Shown here: positions 1 to 7,722 of the stretch, one piece after another
How positions within the stretch are numbered: position 1 is the stretch's first letter
Layout: every line of letters begins with the position of its first letter
Translations under genes and position numbers: made by a program
The notes under the pieces: generated by a model
Database searches by the model: none
What the model saw: the letters and a program-made list of their open reading frames with translations, nothing else
What the model was told of the DNA's origin: nothing
Origin: DSQK01 sp964550175
GTDB taxonomy: Archaea > Nanobdellota > Nanobdellia > Woesearchaeales > ARS49
NCBI GenBank assembly: GCA_964550175.1
Contig: CAZJXP010000001.1
Span: forward strand, 496,001 to 560,000
Direction: 5' to 3'
DNA: 64,000 bases

Positions 1-146
1 GTGCCGTCCTTGTCCTTGTAGCTCTTGTCGAACGAAACCGAGGCGAATGTCCTCGGTTGGCCGTCCTTTGACGTGCCGTCGTTCATCCACACGGTCGCGC
101 ATACCGCGCCCGCGCGAAACTTCGCGTCTGGTTTCTTTTCTGCCAT
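1..146 (-). CDS. Small protein of unknown function, copy B (cut by window edge)
   Basis: I do not recognise a named family. Only the first 48 or so codons are visible. The start at 146 is chosen because AGGTGAT lies four bases upstream and because the protein then begins like the neighbouring copy (KFRAGAVCATVW here, KFSTGAISATVW there). Another in-frame ATG at 266 overlaps the neighbour's stop codon as ATGA and would add 40 residues; coupled initiation there cannot be excluded. Both copies share a beta-rich start followed by a YKDKDG/YNKDG turn, so I infer a tandem duplication read from one promoter near 589. Confidence 0.6.
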   Translation of the reverse strand, partial: MAEKKPDAKFRAGAVCATVWMNDGTSKDGQPRTFASVSFDKSYKDKDG

Positions 147-262
147 GTGTATCACCTGTGCTTCTCCAGGTGGTTTGTTTTTGATGTGCGTTGCGGTCAG
201 AATTCCGGAAGATTTCTGCTTTTTCGGGAAGATTTCCGGATTTTTTTGTGCGGCGTTTATAT

Positions 263-511
263 TCATGCTTCCGCCTCCTTCGCGTGGAAGACCAAAAACT
301 CGAACGCTTTCTGCAGCACCAGCGAAGCCTTCGGAAGGTCATTGACCCTCAAACTGCTCGTGGACTGCCATTGGCCGTCCTTGTTGTATCTTCGTTCCAA
401 GGTAACGGTCGCGAACTCGGTCGGGCCGTCCTTGCCGACGCCCTGGTTTTTCCAAACCGTGGCAGAAATCGCGCCGGTCGAAAACTTCATCGCCGGCTGG
501 TTGTTTGTCAT
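263..511 (-). CDS. Small protein of unknown function, copy A
   Basis: This 82-residue protein has no family I can name. It contains AISATVWKN, FATVTLERRYNKDGQW and a C-terminal amphipathic stretch, RVNDLPKASLVLQKAFEFL, so it looks like a small beta-sheet plus one helix. The start at 511 is preferred over an in-frame ATG at 547 because AGAGGT stands six bases before it and because this start aligns with copy B. The stop overlaps a possible start of copy B by ATGA. A nucleic-acid-associated role is possible but not shown. Confidence 0.7.
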   Translation of the reverse strand: MTNNQPAMKFSTGAISATVWKNQGVGKDGPTEFATVTLERRYNKDGQWQSTSSLRVNDLPKASLVLQKAFEFLVFHAKEAEA

Positions 512-583
512 GTGCTTACCTCTTGCTTTCGCGTTTTGTTTCAGCATCCGTTGGATGTGAGGTAATTTTATGTTGAGAAAAAT

Positions 584-594
584 GGTTTAAATAG
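584..594 (-). promoter_or_regulatory. TATA box for the two small tandem genes
   Basis: On the minus strand this reads CTATTTAAACC, an archaeal TATA element. Initiation about 25 bases downstream would give a leader of roughly 50 bases to the start at 511. Confidence 0.5.
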
Positions 595-626
595 TCCGGG
601 CTGATGGATGTCTTGTGTCCAGTGGG

Positions 627-995
627 CTAGAACTGCTCTAATTCACTTAGTTTCTTCTTGACGCTCTTCTTCTGCTTCCTTCTTGCTAAATTCCACGTGC
701 CATACGGGATAACGTCGGCAACAAAATGCAGTAGCCCGAGCAATATGGTCCGGTCTAAGTTACCGTTGTCCCGATGCACCAACACGATGTTGCCACGATC
801 TATCGCGTGGATATGGCGCACAAGCGTCTTGCTGCGGTAATTCTGGTAATTATTCAGAATGTTTCGAGATGGCGCAAAATGTTCCTTGTGCCGCTCAAAA
901 ATCGATTTTGGGATGATTGCGACGTCACGGAACCATTCACGGTAGCCATAAATGCGGTTTTCCGTCAAAGAGATCCATAACTCGCTATTTTTCAT
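627..995 (-). CDS. Hypothetical protein, 122 aa
   Basis: I do not recognise this protein. It is soluble, with no signal peptide or membrane segment, and ends in a strongly basic helix (ARRKQKKSVKKKLSEL). It has a central region rich in Arg, His and Asn. It is probably real because it has its own TATA box at 1018-1026, 27 bases before the ATG, which predicts a leaderless mRNA, and because it fills the gap between well supported genes. The basic tail would suit nucleic acid binding, but that is inference. Confidence 0.6.
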   Translation of the reverse strand: MKNSELWISLTENRIYGYREWFRDVAIIPKSIFERHKEHFAPSRNILNNYQNYRSKTLVRHIHAIDRGNIVLVHRDNGNLDRTILLGLLHFVADVIPYGTWNLARRKQKKSVKKKLSELEQF

Positions 996-1017
996 CGTTA
1001 CTCGCGCCTAAAACTGA

Positions 1018-1026
1018 CATATAAAT
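1018..1026 (-). promoter_or_regulatory. TATA box of the 122-aa hypothetical gene
   Basis: Minus-strand ATTTATATG is centred 27 bases before the ATG at 995, the spacing expected for a leaderless transcript. Confidence 0.55.
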
Positions 1027-1033
1027 GTAGCGT

Positions 1034-1486
1034 TTAGAACAATTTCACCACAATACCGGCCAAAATCCCGAATAACAGAAGCGTTTCCGCGAACGTGCCC
1101 GTCTCGAATGGGCCGCGGATGTGTAAGGTGCTGACCGGATGGAGGAAGTTGACGCCCATACGCGTGCAACCGTCCGAGATGAGATGGGTAAGATAACCGA
1201 AGCACAAGCTCATCCCGACGAAATTCTCGTTGAAATACCAGAATATCCCGCCGAGGATAATAACGGGAAAAAGGCTGTGGAAAAATCCGCGGTGCTTGAA
1301 TAACTTCGGCAAAATCCTCGTGACGGGACAGAGTCTGTTAATTTTTGACTTCTCGTGGTCAACATCCGGCAACAGCGCGCCTAACGCGACGAGTCCGACG
1401 AATAGAATCTTACTCGGAACGGAAATGAACGGAAGCAACAATAACGCGCAAAGAATCCCAAAAGCTATGTGGGTTCGTCCGAGCAT
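1034..1486 (-). CDS. DUF457/YdjM-type membrane protein, putative metal-dependent hydrolase
   Basis: This is a 150-residue, four-helix membrane protein of the DUF457 (YdjM) family, described as membrane-bound metal-dependent hydrolases of unknown substrate. The conserved polar residues are present: H6 in RTHIAFG, LPDVDHEKS (D41, D43, H44), HRGFFHS (H65, H70) and THLISDG (H101, D105). Its start overlaps the stop of the upstream RPA-like gene by ATGA, so the two are translationally coupled. The family assignment is good; the biochemical role is not established by the sequence. Confidence 0.85.
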   Translation of the reverse strand: MLGRTHIAFGILCALLLLPFISVPSKILFVGLVALGALLPDVDHEKSKINRLCPVTRILPKLFKHRGFFHSLFPVIILGGIFWYFNENFVGMSLCFGYLTHLISDGCTRMGVNFLHPVSTLHIRGPFETGTFAETLLLFGILAGIVVKLF

Positions 1487-2475
1487 CAGACGACTTGCGC
1501 GTCCAAACGGGCAAGCTCCTCTTCCGCTTTCGCTGGAAAGACCAGCTGCGCGACGAACTCAAGGCGGTCGAAGAACACGTTCTTGTTGGTCTTGCCGACG
1601 ATGCGGAACATCTTCCCGAGCAAATCGCTGTGGATAGGCTCGAAGCTGTCCGGCACTTGTCGGTAGGCGAGAATGTCTTCGGTGGACTTGTTGAGCAAGC
1701 GCTCCATCTGGTTTCGGAAAAAGACAACACGAATGTTTTCGGTGCCGTCGTCCAACGTGAGGTTGAAGACGCAGGAATAGTTCGGCGTGACCGGACCGTG
1801 CACGGCGCAAACGGAATTCTTCGCGCTCTTGCTGCACGTCGGGCAGACCTCGAAGAACTTCGGGTTCTGACTGCTGATGACCGTGCCCAAGACTTCGACG
1901 TTCTGATCCTGCTCGTTAAGATCCTTGATTGACTTTCTCGGCGCCGAGGCGCGCTCGAACTTCTTGACGTCGCCGATGAGTTCGCCCGGCGGGTTCAAGA
2001 TGACTCGGCTTTGGTCGTTGAGATGCAATTCCTTGTAGCCGCGATTATTTTCCTTTGACATTGCGTTCGTGACTAAGATGATTGAGCCCTCTTTGAGGTC
2101 CTTCAAGACGTTCGTTTGGTCGCCCCAACAAACGATTCGTAACGAGCCGGTCTCGTCGCCCAGCATGAAGCTGCCGACCTTGCCGGGTTCGCCCGTGGTT
2201 CTCGCGAACTCCTTCGCTTCGTAGATTTGGGTGACTTTTCCCACTAATTCTACACTGCGCATTCCGGCGAAGACATCCTTTATTTTTTGCCTTCCGCCGT
2301 GCTCGATGAGCTTAACGCCTAATTCATTTGCGATGATGTGGGCTGCACCATCCTTGCTTACTAATCCTGCAAGTTGCGCGCACTTCGCATCGACCTTTGC
2401 GAGAATTTCTGCATCAGAAAGACTGGTCTTTGCCTTGATTTTAGCGACGATTTCGTTCAGAGGAATTCGAATCAT
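1486..2475 (-). CDS. RPA-like single-stranded DNA-binding protein with zinc finger
   Basis: This 329-residue protein is an archaeal replication protein A large-subunit type. An N-terminal helical region (about 1-65) precedes an OB fold (about 70-165, with VELVGKVTQIYEAKEF and GSFMLGDETGSLRIVCW). A second OB fold (about 185-310) carries a zinc site made of C211, C214, C223 and H226. In the family it coats ssDNA during replication and repair. A TATA box lies 40 bases upstream and GGGTGG is the ribosome binding site. It leads a two-gene unit with the DUF457 gene. A distinct RPA32-like protein is encoded at 59297..59902. Confidence 0.88.
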   Translation of the reverse strand: MIRIPLNEIVAKIKAKTSLSDAEILAKVDAKCAQLAGLVSKDGAAHIIANELGVKLIEHGGRQKIKDVFAGMRSVELVGKVTQIYEAKEFARTTGEPGKVGSFMLGDETGSLRIVCWGDQTNVLKDLKEGSIILVTNAMSKENNRGYKELHLNDQSRVILNPPGELIGDVKKFERASAPRKSIKDLNEQDQNVEVLGTVISSQNPKFFEVCPTCSKSAKNSVCAVHGPVTPNYSCVFNLTLDDGTENIRVVFFRNQMERLLNKSTEDILAYRQVPDSFEPIHSDLLGKMFRIVGKTNKNVFFDRLEFVAQLVFPAKAEEELARLDAQVV

Positions 2476-2510
2476 ATATGCCCACCCTTTGATTTGCTTG
2501 TTTCGAGATG

Positions 2511-2520
2511 ATATATAAAG
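2511..2520 (-). promoter_or_regulatory. TATA box of the RPA-like gene
   Basis: Minus-strand CTTTATATAT is centred about 40 bases upstream of the ATG at 2475. The expected leader is about 13 bases and includes GGGTGG. Confidence 0.65.
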
Positions 2521-2546
2521 ATTTGGATGGTTGATTATGGAATCAT

Positions 2547-3413
2547 TTATGGGACTACTGGTGTAACGATAGCAGGGAAATTTATCGTCAGCAATGTCAA
2601 TGGTTTGTTAGTACATAATGGGGCTTGATATTGATGCGTTACGTCAATGTCATAGGTTGGTGAACCGCTGTTTGGCTTCAGCTCCCAAGCCAATTGATTT
2701 GTGTCCAACGTCTTTATTTTTTGCGCAAGGCAATCGGCGCGACCTGCTTCCGTCTGTTGATTTTTGCAAGTTTGTAATAGTTCAATACCTGAATTAAGCT
2801 GGTCATAAATCAGCTGCAACGGATAGGAATATCTCAAGGTGAACGAAACACGCGCAGGATATTCTGCAACACTCACTCCCTTTTCGCGTAGAGCTTCAGG
2901 CAGCGGAATTGCTATTAATTCTGGCTGCAATGGAATTCCCACCACGGTGAGCGGGTCCTGAACAATGAATTCGTAGGGGATAATCTCGGTTTGTAACTTT
3001 TGTGTTTTGAGCGAGTTTTGTTCTTTGCCAAACTCAAACGCGAGCGTGTCAGTGAATCTTTTTTGTACATCCGCGAAATTGATTGTCCGCACATCAATAT
3101 ACTTAGGTAATGGTCGCGGCGCCATGCCAACGACATTGCACCCTGAATCGTCAGTTCCGGCGCCGGCGCTACCGGCAAACTGGTAAATGACGTCCTCAAC
3201 AACAAATCGTGCACGAAGCTCACGGAACATGAAAACATCGGTTTCCGCGCCAAGATAAGAACTTACGAGTCGGTCGGCATGTGTAGAAATGGAGTCATCA
3301 AGAAAATCATTCTTCGCGAGCGAGATAAATGATGCGCTCAGGAGCGCCCCGAGGAAAACTAAAACTATGACTGGCTCGAAAATGAAGAATCCTCGCTTAT
3401 GCTTGCTAGTCAT
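2547..3413 (-). CDS. Class III (pilin-like) membrane-anchored protein, 288 aa
   Basis: This is the last gene of a seven-gene pilin-like operon. The N terminus is short and basic (MTSKHKRGFF), followed by one hydrophobic helix at about residues 9-30 and a long outer domain with little similarity to anything I know. It contains a short Cys pair around the middle and near the C terminus. The ATG at 3413 overlaps the previous gene by eight bases; an in-frame TTG at 3434 is less likely. I infer a minor pilin or surface-anchored subunit from the N terminus and the operon, not from the outer domain. Confidence 0.75.
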   Translation of the reverse strand: MTSKHKRGFFIFEPVIVLVFLGALLSASFISLAKNDFLDDSISTHADRLVSSYLGAETDVFMFRELRARFVVEDVIYQFAGSAGAGTDDSGCNVVGMAPRPLPKYIDVRTINFADVQKRFTDTLAFEFGKEQNSLKTQKLQTEIIPYEFIVQDPLTVVGIPLQPELIAIPLPEALREKGVSVAEYPARVSFTLRYSYPLQLIYDQLNSGIELLQTCKNQQTEAGRADCLAQKIKTLDTNQLAWELKPNSGSPTYDIDVTHQYQAPLCTNKPLTLLTINFPAIVTPVVP

Positions 3414-3864
3414 TTTTCTCACGTCGGTAATCAATATCTATTTTTCTGCCATCCTGAATAAGCAGAGTCGTTCGCGTAATAGCATTATCTTGTAATTCGC
3501 CCTGCGAACTCACAGACATCCAAGGGTTATCCCCGGGCAGATAGATGCCTATGCTATGTTTGTAGGAATCATCAAGCAGGGCAATGAATTCTTCTGTTTT
3601 CTTCTTAATTATTGGTTCATCATTTGAAAGAATTGCGATTTCGATAAGTTCAGCAAACGGAATCTGTTCGCCACGATACTCGACTGTCTGACGAAGATAG
3701 GCATTGAGAACTGTTTCTTTCGTCGGCGTCAACGCCGCATCAAGTGGCGTTTGCTCTTTTTGTTTATCCCATGCTTGCAACAGAAACGCAATAATCAATA
3801 CCGCGAGCAATAGTCCCCAGGAAAGCAAAATCATCGCCTGTCGCGCAAGGATTTGGCCTCTCAT
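3406..3864 (-). CDS. Class III pilin-like protein, 152 aa
   Basis: The N terminus MRGQILARQAM followed by a hydrophobic helix (about residues 11-28) is typical of archaeal class III signal peptides, which are normally cut before the hydrophobic helix by an EppA/FlaK-type peptidase. The outer domain of about 120 residues is unassigned and contains no cysteine. The start overlaps the upstream stop by ATGA, and the gene belongs to the operon running from 7278 to 2547. A minor pilin role is inferred. Confidence 0.75.
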   Translation of the reverse strand: MRGQILARQAMILLSWGLLLAVLIIAFLLQAWDKQKEQTPLDAALTPTKETVLNAYLRQTVEYRGEQIPFAELIEIAILSNDEPIIKKKTEEFIALLDDSYKHSIGIYLPGDNPWMSVSSQGELQDNAITRTTLLIQDGRKIDIDYRREKND

Positions 3865-4361
3865 CCTGTCACCCGCAACACTTCTACTTCAACTGGAACA
3901 GAAATATCCTTTATTCCATCATGCACAAGAACGACTGTTTTGATGATCGCTTGTTTTGTGCTGCCAGGGCCGCTGCCCGTTATTTGCGGCTGTAGTGCAT
4001 TGTATGTTGCTTGATCATAATAGATTACTTTTCCGTCAATGCTTATACGCGCAGCGCGTTTCTTATCTGGCATAATCGCCTTAAGCAGCACGTCTTGTAT
4101 GTTCGGCTGAATTAATTTCTGCTTATCAATAATCCCGGGCATCGCACGATTGGTTAACGCATCAACATAGCCCAATGCATTCGGAGAGTAAAGCAGACGT
4201 TGCGATAAAAGCGCGGCTTCTGCCTCAAAGGTGTTCGTCGGAGGATACAGCTTGCCGTCAAGCCAGAAGAACAGGCTGCCAAAAATGACGATAAGCATCA
4301 AGCAGGTGAAAATAATCCAAGTGAGCACGTATGCCGTTGTCGTGTCACCGCGCGAGTTCAT
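3861..4361 (-). CDS. Membrane-anchored pilin-like protein, 166 aa
   Basis: This protein has a short N terminus (MNSRGDTTTAYVL), one transmembrane helix at about residues 10-34 and an outer domain with an EAEAALLSQRLLYSP segment. That segment resembles the helical region after the anchor in the other proteins of this operon. It is joined to both neighbours by ATGA overlaps, which suggests fixed stoichiometry. The outer domain is not recognisable. It is probably a surface or pilus-associated subunit. Confidence 0.72.
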   Translation of the reverse strand: MNSRGDTTTAYVLTWIIFTCLMLIVIFGSLFFWLDGKLYPPTNTFEAEAALLSQRLLYSPNALGYVDALTNRAMPGIIDKQKLIQPNIQDVLLKAIMPDKKRAARISIDGKVIYYDQATYNALQPQITGSGPGSTKQAIIKTVVLVHDGIKDISVPVEVEVLRVTG

Positions 4362-5212
4362 TGGACGACTCCGCTGAGCTTGTCAGCGACTGACTTCAAG
4401 AATGTGATACGTTGCTCTTCTGTTCCTTGCGGAACGCCGATGACTAATCGCACTGCTGGCTTGGAGAATGTCAAGGGCAGCAACGCAAATGAAGGCAGAG
4501 CATCAGAAGACGCGACTTCGGGAGTTACTGCGTTCAGGAACGTGCACCCCAATAACCTGTCGCTCGCGTACGCTTTATACGTGGGAACTTGGACCGTTTC
4601 TATGAAAAGAACAGCATCTGCCTCGGCAAATTTTTGTTGCATGAATGCTGGGCTGCTCGTCATTTCTGCCAGTCTGCCCGCTTCAGGAACGAAACGCTTA
4701 TTCTGACCTGCCAGCAGGGCAGCAATGACAAAGCTATCCGCGGTTGTCGGAAAAAGCGCGATGGTCGCGGGCATCGTCACGGAACCGCACGGAGTGTCGA
4801 GCAAATGTCTTTTTTCGTAAAGACCATCAGCATAAAATCTGCCGCCGGCAATCTCGAGCGCGAGCAAAGGAATGGACTGCGGCTGAATTGATTCCTTCAT
4901 ATTCGTGTCAGGATGATACGGTGCGCTTTCAGTTCCTGCGACTGCCCGTTGATTTGCGAAACCAAGCACAAAAGGCTCGTTTCCTATCGCATGAATCGCG
5001 GCAAGACTTGAAAATTGGTAATAAACGCTCGCGCCAGCGTAGATGTCCAATGCGTCTTTCGTGAACGCGAGCTCTTTCGCCAGATAACCCTGCGCAGGGG
5101 TGTAGCTGCTCGCGGCGCGGTCAATGAGCGTGAAAATACCTACTGTCGCGCCAATCAGAAGCGCAATCTCCATGATGATGAACAAGACTGACTGTTGGGC
5201 GCGACGGTTCAT
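4358..5212 (-). CDS. Membrane-anchored pilin-like protein, 284 aa
   Basis: The start at 5212 (MNRRAQQSVLF) is chosen because it overlaps the upstream stop as ATGA and puts the basic RRAQ directly before the hydrophobic helix at about residues 9-30. The outer part has a helix resembling KELAFTKDALDIYAGAS, then an unassigned mixed domain. Two Cys residues could form one disulfide. I infer a surface-exposed subunit of the same assembly as its neighbours. Confidence 0.74.
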   Translation of the reverse strand: MNRRAQQSVLFIIMEIALLIGATVGIFTLIDRAASSYTPAQGYLAKELAFTKDALDIYAGASVYYQFSSLAAIHAIGNEPFVLGFANQRAVAGTESAPYHPDTNMKESIQPQSIPLLALEIAGGRFYADGLYEKRHLLDTPCGSVTMPATIALFPTTADSFVIAALLAGQNKRFVPEAGRLAEMTSSPAFMQQKFAEADAVLFIETVQVPTYKAYASDRLLGCTFLNAVTPEVASSDALPSFALLPLTFSKPAVRLVIGVPQGTEEQRITFLKSVADKLSGVVQ

Positions 5213-6570
5213 GAGCAGCTCGTGGTGAGACTGGCTAAGACGTTTGTGCACGAAGTTGCGCATGATGAAGCAGTCCATTTACTATTAACGCAAGCATACG
5301 ATATCTTGGTGTCTCCGCAACGTGTCATCGTGCCCACGCACGCACCGTCGGCTTCCGGCTCAAGGTTTGTTTCCGGCGCGAGCATGGGAACGCTCGCGCA
5401 AACGGTATCGCCCGCAATCAAGTCCTTCCACTTGTTGCAATTGAGAATGAACTCGTTCTGACCGACATTATACTCAAACAGCAAATCAGGATCTCCATCA
5501 AATTTTTGCATGAATATTGAACGTGCCCGTAACGCAGCAAGCACATTTTCCCGAGAAGCATCTTTCAACATTACCTCCTCGAGATTCTGCGCCATGGCAA
5601 CGTATGACCAGAGAATGTGATTTCTTGCGGTGACACGTTCTTTTTCCAAGCTTGAACCTTCAGAGAGCGCTAAGAACTGTTCATACAGCACAATGGCTTG
5701 TTGGTGCTGCTCATCGGTATATGCATTCATATAGGCTATCTCCGCTTGCTGAAACTTATCATTACGGAGTTGACGGTCAACCAATAGTTGGATATCCGCT
5801 TTTCGTTTCTCTCCTATTGTTTTGCTCAGGGGATAGTTCACCAGAATATGCACGTTCCGCTCTGTTACTACCTTCTCAATGGCCACCTCTTGAGTTTTTC
5901 CGCCGAACACCACCAAGGAAGCATATTGTGTTGGGGCTTGATCACGGTTAGTTCCACAGCCAAATACCCCATCGTCCGCTGCAGTAAACTGTGGGGGTAA
6001 TGTCTCATACGATTCTTTAGGATAGGGATAACAGAATCCCTTGAACGTTTCATCTGATTTGCTGTCAAGCGTTCCAGCATACAACGTCTCGCCATTTCCG
6101 ATGTCGGTGCTATGTCTTTTGACACCGTTCCAAAAACTGAGCACTTGATTTACATTTTTCAGCTGGACGCAAGCAATCCGCTTGTCGTCGCTTACCTCTG
6201 CCGCACGGAACAAACAAAGACATGACGACTGACCGCACAAATCAGGAGTGCCGACATACGACAATTTACCCTTTTCGGACTTGTAGTATGTCACTCCCTG
6301 TCGACCCTCAGGAAAACCAATGAGAACCACGTCGTCACTCACAAATATTGTGCTTCCCGACGTGCCAGACAATTCCTGGTTGTCGGCTAACAGATCAATG
6401 TTATGCGCCAATGAAAACATCGAATAGATTGAAGCAGTCTCTTCCTGCGAATTCGATGAACTGATGCTTCGTGCAATGAAAATAATAACGCTGCCTACCA
6501 CAATCGCGACAATAAGAATTCCAATCAGCTCGGTTAACGGAAATGCGATTTCTGCTTGTGCGCGAGCCAT
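5209..6570 (-). CDS. Class III protein with helical-repeat region and Cys-rich C terminus, 453 aa
   Basis: The start at 6570 (MARAQAEIAFPLTELIG) follows the upstream stop directly and gives a short class III leader; an upstream in-frame extension is unlikely. One membrane helix (about 15-40) is followed by a beta-rich region with a C-C-C-C cluster (CGQSSCLCLF). Next comes a helical, TPR-like stretch (QQAIVLYEQFLAL), and last a Cys-rich module of about 45 residues of the form CxGxxxRCG...YxCxNxxW...C...C. That module occurs in many secreted proteins. I infer an extracellular structural or adhesive subunit. Confidence 0.75.
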   Translation of the reverse strand: MARAQAEIAFPLTELIGILIVAIVVGSVIIFIARSISSSNSQEETASIYSMFSLAHNIDLLADNQELSGTSGSTIFVSDDVVLIGFPEGRQGVTYYKSEKGKLSYVGTPDLCGQSSCLCLFRAAEVSDDKRIACVQLKNVNQVLSFWNGVKRHSTDIGNGETLYAGTLDSKSDETFKGFCYPYPKESYETLPPQFTAADDGVFGCGTNRDQAPTQYASLVVFGGKTQEVAIEKVVTERNVHILVNYPLSKTIGEKRKADIQLLVDRQLRNDKFQQAEIAYMNAYTDEQHQQAIVLYEQFLALSEGSSLEKERVTARNHILWSYVAMAQNLEEVMLKDASRENVLAALRARSIFMQKFDGDPDLLFEYNVGQNEFILNCNKWKDLIAGDTVCASVPMLAPETNLEPEADGACVGTMTRCGDTKISYACVNSKWTASSCATSCTNVLASLTTSCS

Positions 6571-6571
6571 G

Positions 6572-7051
6572 TCATGGAGTGGCCGATGATTGGCAACGGA
6601 AATACGGTTGGATGCTCTTAAGATTAGGACATTTTGCCTTTTGTTGTTCAAAAGTTAGTTTTTGGAAATCAATTGTGACAACATCTTTCCCGCAACATGC
6701 AACAAGACCTGACGTGTCTGTTTCGGTAGGATTTTTATCGCAGCCTGTTGCCATATAATCTCCATCTTCCGCCGCAGCCGCGTCATTTCCACCTACACAA
6801 GGATCACAGTAGTCAGGCAGACCATCACCAGCACCGTTGTTTTCTGAATCAACAAAAGACCCTTTCTGGTGCGTCGACCCTGCGAATTTGCACGCCTCGA
6901 CTTGGCCTTGCAACGCGACCGGTTTGCTTGCGGCAACGGCATCCTCGCCGATCTTTTTTCCCGAAAAAATAAGGTTGTATGCCAAGAATAGAACGCCAAG
7001 CGCAATCAATAGTTTGATGATGAAACTGATGGACTGTCCGCGATTATTCAT
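6572..7051 (-). CDS. Class III pilin-like Cys-rich protein, 159 aa
   Basis: MNNRGQSISFIIKLLIALG is a clear class III leader (RGQ then a hydrophobic helix). The start at 7051 overlaps the upstream stop as TAATG. The outer domain is Cys-rich, with a CDPCVGGND turn and an ACCG motif, and contains a DGLPDYCDPC segment resembling the calcium-binding turns of thrombospondin type 3 repeats. It is the second gene of the operon. I infer an extracellular, disulfide-stabilised subunit. Confidence 0.77.
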   Translation of the reverse strand: MNNRGQSISFIIKLLIALGVLFLAYNLIFSGKKIGEDAVAASKPVALQGQVEACKFAGSTHQKGSFVDSENNGAGDGLPDYCDPCVGGNDAAAAEDGDYMATGCDKNPTETDTSGLVACCGKDVVTIDFQKLTFEQQKAKCPNLKSIQPYFRCQSSATP

Positions 7052-7278
7052 TAGCGCACCACACAACAGCGCTGTGGAGAACAATCATCAGTAGCGAGTT
7101 CAAGAGCACCCGGAGGACAGGGACTCGTAATTGTGCTGCATGTGCCTTGACCGGCGCAAGACGTTGCCTTTGTGAACGTCCCGAATTTGCCTGCCATGAT
7201 GGAAATAACGAGAATGGCGAGAACGAGCGCAATCACGAGCGTAACGACAACTCCGATTGCTTCCATTCCTCGACTCAT
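7051..7278 (-). CDS. Small class III Cys-rich pilin-like protein, 75 aa
   Basis: MSRGMEAIGVVVTLVIALVL is a class III type leader plus membrane helix. It is followed by a short linker (GKFGTFTK) and about 40 residues with six cysteines, ending in RCCVVR. The linker and terminal CC are shared with the proteins at 9332, 9610 and 9858. It appears to be the first gene of a seven-gene operon with a weak TATA at 7312-7321. The role is unknown; a minor pilin or surface microdomain is likely. Confidence 0.77.
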   Translation of the reverse strand: MSRGMEAIGVVVTLVIALVLAILVISIMAGKFGTFTKATSCAGQGTCSTITSPCPPGALELATDDCSPQRCCVVR

Positions 7279-7311
7279 AGTATCCCTTTTTTGCATGTTT
7301 TCTCTTCGCGA

Positions 7312-7321
7312 CGTTTATTAA
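7312..7321 (-). promoter_or_regulatory. Weak TATA box upstream of the seven-gene pilin-like operon
   Basis: Minus-strand TTAATAAACG lies about 38 bases before the ATG at 7278. It is the best candidate promoter for the genes from 7278 down to 2547. Confidence 0.4.
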
Positions 7322-7327
7322 TGTTTC

Positions 7328-7561
7328 CTAGCAGGGTTTGTCGACAATTCCGTTCTGACAGCAGTACACCGCAGGCATACTCGGGCGCACAACAACCCCG
7401 TTGCAAGGACACGGTTCTGTGACTTGGCCTATTGGACACCCTGCGGGCAATACTTGATCAGAAATCTTATTGATATTCACAAGAAAAACCGCAATAATGC
7501 CTACAAGAACGCCTATAACGATGATCCATTTAATCAATTCGCCCTCGACAATGCCTTTCAT
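7328..7561 (-). CDS. Small membrane-anchored Cys-rich protein, 77 aa
   Basis: MKGIVEGELIKWIIVIGVLV gives a short leader and one membrane helix. The outer part is about 40 residues with six Cys, including CPCNG and VYCCQNG, and ends with a C-terminal Cys. The ATG at 7561 overlaps the stop of the 44-residue gene just upstream as ATGA. It belongs to the CC-containing pilin-like set. No enzyme motif is visible. Confidence 0.75.
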   Translation of the reverse strand: MKGIVEGELIKWIIVIGVLVGIIAVFLVNINKISDQVLPAGCPIGQVTEPCPCNGVVVRPSMPAVYCCQNGIVDKPC

Positions 7562-7692
7562 GGCCAAATCTCACCTATTCCTGCGAAGAGACCGCCACCA
7601 TACTTGCTCAGAAGGACCAACACGATGATAAGTACAAGTACCATCACGGCAATCATCAGAAAAAACTGTTGACTTTGACCTTTTTTTTGCAT
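7558..7692 (-). CDS. 44-residue membrane peptide with class III leader
   Basis: Read directly from the minus strand: MQKKGQSQQFFLMIAVMVLV followed by more hydrophobic residues, then LSKYGGGLFAGIGEIWP and a stop. KKGQ before a hydrophobic helix is the same leader type as in the larger pilin-like proteins, but there is almost no outer domain. It has a TATA box (CTTTATAAG, 7714-7722) 26 bases upstream, and its stop overlaps the next gene by ATGA. Both features argue that it is translated. It could be a very small pilin or an assembly factor. Confidence 0.7.
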   Translation of the reverse strand: MQKKGQSQQFFLMIAVMVLVLIIVLVLLSKYGGGLFAGIGEIWP

Positions 7693-7713
7693 GGGTTTAA
7701 CTCATCAACTGTT

Positions 7714-7722
7714 CTTATAAAG
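7714..7722 (-). promoter_or_regulatory. TATA box of the 44-residue peptide gene
   Basis: Minus-strand CTTTATAAG is centred 26 bases before the ATG at 7692 and abuts the stop codon of the upstream gene. Confidence 0.6.

Noticed and set aside
600..626. TGATGGA and nearby pairing sequence resembling a box C/D small RNA
   Set aside because: No matching D box or second motif pair was found, and the segment is too short between the two genes.
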